Assembly: GCA_014376425.1 (NCBI GenBank)
Contig: JACMRO010000012.1
Location: forward strand, 1-28,744
Source: Rubritepida sp.
GTDB taxonomy: Bacteria > Pseudomonadota > Alphaproteobacteria > Acetobacterales > Acetobacteraceae
DNA length: 28,744 bases
Direction: 5' to 3'
Below, piece by piece: positions 1 to 5,876 of this stretch. The translations under genes were made by a program, and so were the position numbers. How positions within the stretch are numbered: position 1 is the stretch's first letter; each line of letters opens with the position of its first letter. Below the pieces are notes generated by a model. It searched no databases. It was not told where the DNA came from and was given only the letters and a program-made list of their open reading frames with translations.

Positions 1-558
1 CTGGCCGAATTCGTCGCCTGGGCCCGCAGCCAGACGCCGCCCGCTTTCTATGGCAGCACCGGCCCGGGCAGTACCATGAACCTGATGACGGAGGTCCTGA
101 AGCGCGACGCCGGCATCGGCCTGGAGCACATTCCCTTCCGCGGCGCGGCGCCGCTGGTGCAGGAAATGCTGGCCGGCCGCATCGCCTTCGGCGGCGACCA
201 GCTCTCCTCGTCGCTCGGGCATATTCGCGGCGGCACGTTGCGCCCCATAGCCACCCTGGCCGCCGCCCGGGCTGGCGCGTTGCCCGGGGTGGGGACAGTG
301 CGCGAGCAGGGTTTCCCCAACCTTGAAATGCTGGGCTGGAACGGTTTCTTCGCGCCGGCCCGCACGCCCGAAGCCACGCTGGCCCGCCTGCATGCCGAAC
401 TTGCCGCCGCCGCCCGCCACCCCGCGGTGGCCACGCGGATCGTCGAGCTGGGCGCCGAGCCCGGCGGCAACACGCCGGCTGAATTTGGCCGTCAGGTGCA
501 TGACCAAGTGGCGGCGATGCGGCCGTTGGTGCGCGAATTGCGGATGGCGGTGGAGTAA
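1..558 (+). CDS. Bug-family (TTT) substrate-binding protein, 5' truncated
   Basis: This is the C-terminal part (about 185 residues) of a periplasmic binding protein of the Bug/TctC family, which captures small carboxylates or similar solutes for tripartite tricarboxylate transporters. The frame is open from base 1, so the start and signal peptide lie outside the window. Visible family features are GSTMNLMTEVL, the HIPFRGAAPLVQEMLAGRI segment (the usual 'VPYKG...A..DLLGG.I' region), GTLRPIATLAAARA and WNGFFAPARTPEATLARLHAEL near the C-terminus. It ends with TAA. No membrane partners (TctA/TctB) are visible, as is common for orphan Bug proteins. The ligand cannot be told from sequence. A second Bug protein lies at 10536-11504. 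Confidence 0.9.
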   Translation: MAEFVAWARSQTPPAFYGSTGPGSTMNLMTEVLKRDAGIGLEHIPFRGAAPLVQEMLAGRIAFGGDQLSSSLGHIRGGTLRPIATLAAARAGALPGVGTVREQGFPNLEMLGWNGFFAPARTPEATLARLHAELAAAARHPAVATRIVELGAEPGGNTPAEFGRQVHDQVAAMRPLVRELRMAVE

Positions 559-586
559 AGCGCGAGCTGGGCTGGCGGCGCCGGGC

Positions 587-781
587 GCCGGGCCGTGGGC
601 AGCCGGGCCGTGGGCTGCCGGGCGCCTGCCTTTACGGCGCTGGCTTCTCGGCCCTGGCTTCTCGGCCCTGGCTTCTCGGCTCTGGCTTCTCGGCTCTGGC
701 TTCTCGGCTCTGGCTTCCCGGCTCTGGCTTCCCGGCTCTGGCTTCCGGGCCCTGGCTTCCCGGCCCTGGCCTGCCCGCCTG
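587..781. repeat. 14-bp tandem repeat (minisatellite) between convergent genes
   Basis: Nine consecutive copies of a 14-bp unit of the form GGCTTCTCGGCTCT run from 642 to 767, with a decayed tenth copy to 781. Units differ mainly at two positions (T/C in TCTCGG or TCCCGG, and T/C in GGCTCT or GGCCCT). Just upstream, two copies of GCCGGGCCGTGGGC (587-600 and 602-615) form a second short direct repeat. The block fills the space between the TAA of the Bug gene at 558 and the stop codon of the minus-strand flavoprotein at 783. Because 14 is not a multiple of 3, open frames across it only repeat every 42 bp and are not credible genes. Confidence 0.9.
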
Positions 782-782
782 G

Positions 783-2021
783 CTACGAGCCCGCCACGGA
801 CCGCACTGCCCGCGCCCCTTCCAGCCAGGCCCCGCCCGCCGTGCCGGCCAGGCCCTGATGCGTCGCCTCGCCCGCGAAACGGAGCGGGCCCAGCGGTTCG
901 GCCAACGCTGCCCGCGCCCCCGCCCCACCCGGGCGGGCCTGACTGTAGGCGCCGCGAAAGAGCGGATTCTCGCCCCAGTCGCTCACCACCGCGCGCCCCA
1001 GCCGGCCGGAGCCGAAGATCGATGCGAATTCCCCCCGCGCCGCCGCCTCGCACGCCGCACCCCCGGCCGCCGCAAGCTCCCACGCCATGGCGCCGCCCAT
1101 GAAGCCGAACAGCATGTCCTGATCGAACGGCCACAGCACCCAGCTCATCGGCCGTGGGTGGTCGGCCGTGACCCGCCGGCGCACGCCGTGGAATGGTGGG
1201 ATGCCCAGGCGGTCCGTCGCGCTGAACCCGATCTTGGTCAGCAGGCCCATCGGCAGGTCGTGGATCGCCTGCTGGTGGCTGGCCGGCAGCGCCGGCGTGA
1301 AGCCGATGCCGCCCGCCGCCAGCACGCCGGTGGAGACGGTGACGATGGCGACCGGCGCCTCCAGCCGTCCAAACGCGCCATGCGCCACCACGCCGGGGCC
1401 GGACCAGTCCAGCCGGTCGACCGCGGCGCCCAGGCGGATCGGCAGCCCCGCCGCCAGCCCCAGCAGCAACGTTCCGATCCCCTGGCGGGGCAGCAGGTTG
1501 GGCCCTTCAAGACCATTCGCCACTTGATCGTACAGCGACAATTCGGTCACCTCGCGCGCCTGGATCTGGGCGCCTTCCCAATATGCGACCGTGGCATCCC
1601 AGGGGCCGTCATGCGGGATGACGCTGGCCACCGCGCGGTCGGGCCCCGCGGCCGCGGCGTCCAGCGCATCGTGGAAAGCCTGCTCTGCCGCTTCGAGCGC
1701 CGCCAGTTCCGGCTCCTGCGCCCAGCGGTGGCCCATCCAGAGATGCCGCTCGCGCACCGTGTCATGGTCAATGGTGTCGGTGGCGAAGGCGGTCAGCGGG
1801 TTGCGGTCGGCGGCGTGCAGCCAGGTGGCGCCAAGGTCGAGCGGCGCGCCCAGCGCGTGCGTCGTGTGGCAGCGGCCGCCGATGCGCGGCCCCGCCTCCA
1901 GCACAACGCAGCCCAGGCCCCGCGCCCCGCATTCCCGCGCGGCGCTGATGCCGGCTGCGCCGGCGCCAATGATGAGCACGTCTGGATTGGTGGGCAGCAT
2001 GGCAGCAAGATAGGACCCCAT
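783..2021 (-). CDS. FAD-dependent amine oxidase-like flavoprotein
   Basis: This is a soluble flavoprotein of the flavin amine oxidase/NAD(P)-binding Rossmann type, about 412 residues. The N-terminal dinucleotide fold is clear: VLIIGAGAAGISAAREC, followed by an acidic strand end (VVLEAGPRIGGRCHT, the GG motif after the ADP-binding fold) and LDLGATWLH, typical of monoamine or polyamine oxidases. The C-terminus has the second FAD-contact motif LRFAGEATHQGLAGTAGGAWLEG. The substrate is probably an amine but cannot be specified. The ATG at 2021 is chosen because GGTGA lies 9 nt upstream; the GTG at 2024 and ATG at 2000 are alternatives. It is divergent from the PLP aldolase, whose ATG is only 14 bp away. 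Confidence 0.9.
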   Translation of the reverse strand: MGSYLAAMLPTNPDVLIIGAGAAGISAARECGARGLGCVVLEAGPRIGGRCHTTHALGAPLDLGATWLHAADRNPLTAFATDTIDHDTVRERHLWMGHRWAQEPELAALEAAEQAFHDALDAAAAGPDRAVASVIPHDGPWDATVAYWEGAQIQAREVTELSLYDQVANGLEGPNLLPRQGIGTLLLGLAAGLPIRLGAAVDRLDWSGPGVVAHGAFGRLEAPVAIVTVSTGVLAAGGIGFTPALPASHQQAIHDLPMGLLTKIGFSATDRLGIPPFHGVRRRVTADHPRPMSWVLWPFDQDMLFGFMGGAMAWELAAAGGAACEAAARGEFASIFGSGRLGRAVVSDWGENPLFRGAYSQARPGGAGARAALAEPLGPLRFAGEATHQGLAGTAGGAWLEGARAVRSVAGS

Positions 2022-4426
2022 CACGGAGAATCACCATGCAGCCACCCCCCGCCGAACCCGGCATGCACGTCACCGAGGTTGATACGCCCGCGCTGCTGCT
2101 CGACCTGGACGCGTTCGAAGCAAATCTGGACCTGATGGCGGCGACGCTGGCGCCCACCGCGGCGAAGCTGCGGGCGCACACCAAGACGCATAAATCGCCG
2201 GTGATCGCGCGGCTGCAGATGGCCCGCGGCGCCATCGGCCAGTGTGTGCAGAAGGTGGCCGAGGCGGAGGCGCTGGCCTGGGGCGGCATCCCCGATGTGC
2301 TGATTACCAACGAGGTGGTGGGGCCGCGGAAGCTGGCCCGGCTGGCGGCGTTGGCGACCATAGCGCGGGTCGGCCTGTGCGTGGACGACGCGGCCCAGGT
2401 CGATGCGGCGGCGGCGGCGGCCGAGGCGGCGGGGCGGCGGCTGACCGTGCTGGTCGAGATCGATGTCGGCGGCGGCCGTTGCGGCGTGCGGCCGGGGCCG
2501 GATGCGGTGGCGCTGGCGCTGCGCATCGCAGCCAGCCCGCATCTGATTTTCGGCGGCATCCAGGCCTATCAGGGCAGCGCCCAGCATATCCGCAGCCCGG
2601 AGGCGCGGGCGGCGGCTATTGGCGCTGCCATCGAGGATTCGCGGCGGACGGTGGAGCAGCTGCGTCAGCAGGGATTGGACTGCCCGATCGTGGGCGGCGC
2701 CGGCACCGGCACCTTCGCGCAGGAAGCGGCGAGTGGCGTCTACACCGAGATCCAGGCTGGCTCCTACGCATTCATGGACGCGGATTATGCCCGCAACCAG
2801 GACGCGCCGGCCTTCCGGCAGTCGCTCTTCGTGTTGGCCACGGTGATGAGCACGGCGGTGCCCGGCGTGGCGGTGGTCGATGCCGGCCACAAGGCGGTGC
2901 CGACCGACAGCGGTTACCCGCTGGTGCACGGCATGCCCGGGCTGGAATACGTCGGTGCCTCCGATGAGCACGGCAAGATCATGGTGCGCGAAGGCGCCCG
3001 GCCGGGTTGTGGCGACAAGCTGCGGCTGGTGCCCGGCCATTGCGACCCGACGGTGGATCGCTACGACTGGTATGTGGGCGTGCGCGGCGACCGTGTGGAA
3101 TGCCTTTGGCCGGTAGCGGCACGTGGGGCGATGGCGTAGCGCCGGGCCCCAGCCGATGTCCGGGCGGCGCGGGGCCGCTCCCGGGCAGGTCCGGGTGACT
3201 GGCCGCGCTGGACTGGCTGACCGCAGGGCGGGCCGCATCTCCACCTGGCGCGGCCGGGCGATGACCGGGGCCAGGCGTGGCGACTGCGCTGTGGCGGCGC
3301 GCGGTGCGGGTGTGCCGCGAGCAACTGCGGCGCGGCCAGGCGGTGCCGCTGCGCGGAGCGGCCGGCCTTCAGCGCCGCGCTGCAGCGGCAGGTGCCCCAA
3401 CGTCCGGCCGGGCACCGTAGCCAGGCTCAGCCCTGGGCGAAGGGTGCGCACGGCCAGGACCTGAGCCGCAGGGCGGCCAGGCGGCGGCGTGCGGGCACCC
3501 ATCCGCGGCCCGGGCACCAGCCGGCCTGCCAGGCGCAGCGGCGACGCTTCCGGCTCGGCCTCACGCAGCGCGCCGCGGTTGGTCTGCGCCACGTCATAGC
3601 TATTGGCGCGGCGGGGGACACCAGAACGCTGGAACGCGTCGTCCAGAAGTTCCGCCATGTGGCGGTCGCGCTCCACCCAGCTGCCGCCGCCCAGCACCGC
3701 GCCGATCAGCCGCACGCCGTCACGGCGGGCTGAGGTCACGATGTTGAAGCCGCTCCAGCGGGTGTAGCCCGTCTTGATGCCGTCGGCGCCGTCATAGGCG
3801 CTCAGCATGTGATTGTGGTTGTGGATCTGCCGATTGTTCCAGCGGAAATTCGTGGTGCTGAAATAGGCATATTGCCGCGGAAAATCGGTCTGCAGCCGGC
3901 TGCCCAGCAAGGCCATGTCACGCGCGGTGGTGGACTGCTCGGTGTCTGGCAGGCCGGACGCATTGCGGAAGGTGCTGCGGGTCATGCCCAGGCTGCGGGC
4001 GCGCTGCGTCATCATCTGCGCGAAGCGCTCCTCGCTGCCGCCGAGGTGTTCGGCTATCGCGGTGGCGACGTCGTTGGCGGAGCGGGTAACGACGGCCAGG
4101 ATGGCGTCCTCGAGGTCGAGCGAGTAGCCCGCCGGCAGGCCCAGTTTCGATGGTGGACGCGAGGCCGCCTCGGCGCTCATGGCAATACGGCTGCCGGGCT
4201 GGACCCGGCCGTCGCGCATCGCCTCGAACAGCATATACAGCGTCATCATCTTGGTCAGGCTGGCCGGAAACCGTGGCTCATCCGCCGCCGCTGCGTGCAG
4301 CACCTGGCCGCGCGCGTCGAGAATTATGGCGGCATAGTTCGGCCGATCCGTGATGTTGGCCCTGGCCGGGCTGGCGCAGGCCAGCGTGGCGCAAGTAATG
4401 GCCCAAACGATAGCCCGATATATCAT
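2021..4426 (-). CDS. D-alanyl-D-alanine carboxypeptidase (PBP5/DacA-like) with anomalous run-on frame
   Basis: The first about 285 residues (4426 to about 3571) are a clear peptidase S11 that trims the pentapeptide of periplasmic peptidoglycan. A signal peptide (MIYRAIVWAITCATLACA, cleavage after SPARA) is followed by the catalytic motifs S56-L-T-K59, S116-A-N118 and K218-T-G220. An upstream start at 4453 is possible. After about 3571 the frame becomes Pro/Ala/Arg-rich. It meets no stop until 2021 and so runs antisense through the entire PLP aldolase gene, giving about 800 residues instead of the usual 380-450. Only the part from about 3150 upward is believable as protein. Third-position GC suggests the coding frame may shift near 3400 and again near 3270, so a frameshift in a decayed C-terminal tail (often a SPOR domain in relatives) is the likeliest reason. 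The boundary at 2021 is simply where the frame closes. Confidence 0.7.
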   Translation of the reverse strand: MIYRAIVWAITCATLACASPARANITDRPNYAAIILDARGQVLHAAAADEPRFPASLTKMMTLYMLFEAMRDGRVQPGSRIAMSAEAASRPPSKLGLPAGYSLDLEDAILAVVTRSANDVATAIAEHLGGSEERFAQMMTQRARSLGMTRSTFRNASGLPDTEQSTTARDMALLGSRLQTDFPRQYAYFSTTNFRWNNRQIHNHNHMLSAYDGADGIKTGYTRWSGFNIVTSARRDGVRLIGAVLGGGSWVERDRHMAELLDDAFQRSGVPRRANSYDVAQTNRGALREAEPEASPLRLAGRLVPGPRMGARTPPPGRPAAQVLAVRTLRPGLSLATVPGRTLGHLPLQRGAEGRPLRAAAPPGRAAVARGTPAPRAATAQSPRLAPVIARPRQVEMRPALRSASPARPVTRTCPGAAPRRPDIGWGPALRHRPTCRYRPKAFHTVAAHAHIPVVAIHRRVAMAGHQPQLVATTRPGAFAHHDLAVLIGGTDVFQPGHAVHQRVTAVGRHRLVAGIDHRHAGHRRAHHRGQHEERLPEGRRVLVAGIIRVHECVGASLDLGVDATRRFLREGAGAGAAHDRAVQSLLTQLLHRPPRILDGSANSRRPRLRAADMLGAALIGLDAAENQMRAGCDAQRQRHRIRPRPHAATAAADIDLDQHGQPPPRRLGRRRRRIDLGRVVHAQADPRYGRQRRQPGQLPRPHHLVGNQHIGDAAPGQRLRLGHLLHTLADGAAGHLQPRDHRRFMRLGVRPQLRRGGRQRRRHQVQICFERVQVEQQRGRINLGDVHAGFGGGWLHGDSP
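2036..3139 (+). CDS. DSD1/D-threonine aldolase-family PLP enzyme, 3-hydroxy-D-aspartate aldolase-like
   Basis: This 367-residue fold-type III PLP enzyme has an alanine racemase-like N-terminal barrel and a metal-binding C-terminal domain. The Schiff-base lysine is expected at K50 in RAHTKTHKSP. QCVQKVAEAEALAWGGI, IQAYQGSAQH, GSYAFMDADYAR and VVDAGHKAVPTDSG are strong matches to 3-hydroxy-D-aspartate aldolase (BhcC/DhaA type) as remembered. The metal motif near the end is PGHCDPT with H335 and D337, the H-x-D pattern of D-threonine aldolases. The likely reaction is retro-aldol cleavage of a D-beta-hydroxy amino acid to glycine (plus glyoxylate for hydroxyaspartate). Start: GGAG sits 7 nt before the ATG. 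The exact substrate is inferred; a D-threonine aldolase or D-serine dehydratase-like role is possible. Confidence 0.9.
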   Translation: MQPPPAEPGMHVTEVDTPALLLDLDAFEANLDLMAATLAPTAAKLRAHTKTHKSPVIARLQMARGAIGQCVQKVAEAEALAWGGIPDVLITNEVVGPRKLARLAALATIARVGLCVDDAAQVDAAAAAAEAAGRRLTVLVEIDVGGGRCGVRPGPDAVALALRIAASPHLIFGGIQAYQGSAQHIRSPEARAAAIGAAIEDSRRTVEQLRQQGLDCPIVGGAGTGTFAQEAASGVYTEIQAGSYAFMDADYARNQDAPAFRQSLFVLATVMSTAVPGVAVVDAGHKAVPTDSGYPLVHGMPGLEYVGASDEHGKIMVREGARPGCGDKLRLVPGHCDPTVDRYDWYVGVRGDRVECLWPVAARGAMA

Positions 4427-4597
4427 GCCAGCCCCCAAGCGCGCTTCCGGCACGCACCCCCCGGAGCCACCGTCGGCCGGTTGGTAGCCCGGCCCGTGCC
4501 TTTCTGTCCAGCATTACCGGGGCCGGGGCGCGGAGTTCCAAGGGTCTGGTGCAGTTTTTTCGCAGGCCGTGTGAGCAGCACCACGAAATTTGTGCGC

Positions 4598-4662
4598 TGC
4601 AGCATTTTGGCTTGCAAACTTGCCTGCGCATGTCTATTAAATGGCCATGGTGCAGTGCAGCA
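4598..4662 (+). promoter_or_regulatory. Phasin promoter with flanking TGCAGCA repeats
   Basis: A sigma70-like promoter is visible: TTGCAA at 4612-4617, a 17-bp spacer, and TATTAA at 4635-4640, predicting a start near 4647 and a leader of about 83 nt. It is bracketed by two direct TGCAGCA copies at 4598-4604 and 4656-4662; the second belongs to a denser TGCAGTGCAGCA cluster. The PHA repressor PhaR binds TGC/GCA-rich sites in phasin promoters of other alphaproteobacteria, so a PhaR operator is a reasonable inference. The rest of 4454-4729 shows nothing else. Confidence 0.5.
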
Positions 4663-4729
4663 AAAGCTGTGGTGGGCCGGCGACCGAACCAGGCCGGACT
4701 TCTCCGGCCCATGATCAGAGTCAGAACCC

Positions 4730-5254
4730 ATGAACAGCGTCACCAATCTTTCCACCCCCGCCGATGTCACCAAGCTGGTGGCTGATGCCGCAGCGACGCA
4801 TGGCGCCCAGGCCCAGAAAATGCTTCAGGCAGGCAGTGCCAAGGCGCGCGTCGCGCTGGAGAGCGGTGTGGCCCAGGCGCAGGACGCCGGAGCCAAGCTG
4901 GCTCGTGCCGCCGAGGACGCCGCCGAGTTCAGCCGCGGCAACGTCGAGGCAATGACCAGCGCGGCCCAGTTGTATTTCAGCGGCATGCAGGACATCGCGC
5001 GTCAGGCGATCGCCAACGTGCAGAGCTTGTCACAGCATGCCATCGACGGCGCGAAGGCGCTGACCGCTGCGAAGTCATTGAAGGAACTGACCGACCTGCA
5101 GTCCAGCCTGGCCTGCACCGCCTTCGAGAAGAGCCTGGCCGACGCCAACACCCTGCGTGAGCAGATGACGAAACTGACAGAAGCCGCCTTCGCACCGCTG
5201 ACGGCACGCGCCACCGTGGCATCCGAGAAGTTCAGGCGCCCGCTGGCGGCCTGA
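4730..5254 (+). CDS. Phasin family protein
   Basis: This 174-residue, Ala/Gln-rich, almost wholly helical protein has the phasin_2 pattern: a helix around residues 60-90 (AEFSRGNVEAMTSAAQLYFS), then GMQDIARQAIANVQSL, an LKELTDLQSSL segment and TAFEKSLADANTLREQMTKL. Phasins coat polyhydroxyalkanoate granules and limit their size and fusion; some alphaproteobacterial members serve mainly as stress or membrane-associated proteins. There is no signal peptide. The Shine-Dalgarno is weak (CAGAGTCAGAACCC before the ATG). It is monocistronic: its own promoter lies upstream and a strong intrinsic terminator directly after it. No PHA synthase or phaR is in the window, so the PHA role comes from the family alone. 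Confidence 0.9.
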   Translation: MNSVTNLSTPADVTKLVADAAATHGAQAQKMLQAGSAKARVALESGVAQAQDAGAKLARAAEDAAEFSRGNVEAMTSAAQLYFSGMQDIARQAIANVQSLSQHAIDGAKALTAAKSLKELTDLQSSLACTAFEKSLADANTLREQMTKLTEAAFAPLTARATVASEKFRRPLAA

Positions 5255-5273
5255 TCCACCGCTGCCCCGAAAC

Positions 5274-5327
5274 GGGCTGGTCGTGGCCTTCCTATGCGGG
5301 AAGAGCCGCGGCCGGCCCTTTTCTTTT
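5274..5327 (+). terminator. Rho-independent terminator after phasin
   Basis: The 5' arm at 5274-5286 (GGGCTGGTCGTGG) pairs over 13 bp with CCGCGGCCGGCCC at 5306-5318, including three G-U pairs. The enclosed CTTCC...GGAAG extends the stem. The hairpin is followed directly by TTTTCTTTT (5319-5327). It lies 20 nt after the phasin stop codon and separates that gene from clpS. Confidence 0.85.
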
Positions 5328-5437
5328 GCTTCAATCTTCAGCGGCACTGTGCAAGGCCCTTCCGTTGGGGCCGGCGCACCCGATATTGTGGTGTTCACGA
5401 ACGCTAGGCGCGTGAAATGTTGGAGCAGGACTGCAAG

Positions 5438-5794
5438 ATGGTTGGGCTGTTGCGGATGAGCGATGACAAGGAAAACGGCACGGACCGCGGCGGAAATGCG
5501 CCCGGCACGACCGTCGTCACCAAGCCGCGGCCGAAGACGAAGAAGCCAGCGATGTACAAGGTGCTGATGCTGAACGACGACTACACGCCCATGGAGTTCG
5601 TGGTGCATGTCCTGGAACGCTTCTTCCAGAAAAATCGTGACGACGCGTCGCGAATCATGATGCATGTGCACAGGCGTGGCGTGGGTGTGTGCGGGGTGTT
5701 CACCTATGAGGTGGCGGAGACCAAGGTCACGCAGGTCATGGACCTGGCACGGCAGAACCAGCACCCGCTGCAATGTACCATTGAAAAAGAGTAA
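5438..5794 (+). CDS. clpS: ATP-dependent Clp protease adaptor ClpS
   Basis: This small adaptor delivers N-degron proteins (bulky hydrophobic N-terminal residues) to the ClpAP protease in the cytoplasm. The core is textbook ClpS: KTKKPAMYKVLMLNDDYTPM, then EFVVHVLERFFQKN, the MMHVHRRGVGVCGVFTYEVAE stretch that forms the substrate pocket, and a C-terminal strand ending in PLQCTIEKE. The N-terminal 35 residues are the usual disordered ClpA-contacting tail. Start choice: AGGA at 5427-5430 lies 7 nt before the ATG at 5438, giving 118 residues; ATGs at 5417 and 5456 are in frame, and the latter gives a tail (MSDDKENG) like other alphaproteobacteria. clpA follows after 82 bp. Confidence 0.95.
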   Translation: MVGLLRMSDDKENGTDRGGNAPGTTVVTKPRPKTKKPAMYKVLMLNDDYTPMEFVVHVLERFFQKNRDDASRIMMHVHRRGVGVCGVFTYEVAETKVTQVMDLARQNQHPLQCTIEKE

Positions 5795-5876
5795 TGTGGC
5801 GCATTGCTTGTCAAGATCGTGACGTGCGGCCGACGTGCCCCCACTTGTTACGTTATCAGACCAAGGAGCGTTGCTG

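Noticed and set aside
642..767. CRISPR array
   Set aside because: Units are 14 bp, contiguous and without spacers, so this is a simple tandem repeat.
595..858. Plus-strand ORF encoding ALASRLWLLGSGF-type repeats
   Set aside because: It is just the translation of the 14-bp minisatellite every 42 bp and overlaps the flavoprotein 3' end.
323..1102. 259-codon plus-strand ORF across the Bug gene end and repeat
   Set aside because: Out of frame with the Bug protein, dominated by Arg/Pro/Trp and the minisatellite, then antisense to the flavoprotein.
3123..3733. Two plus-strand ORFs of 113 codons between the aldolase and the carboxypeptidase
   Set aside because: Arg/Ala/Gly-rich translations without motifs, lying opposite the carboxypeptidase tail and its domain.
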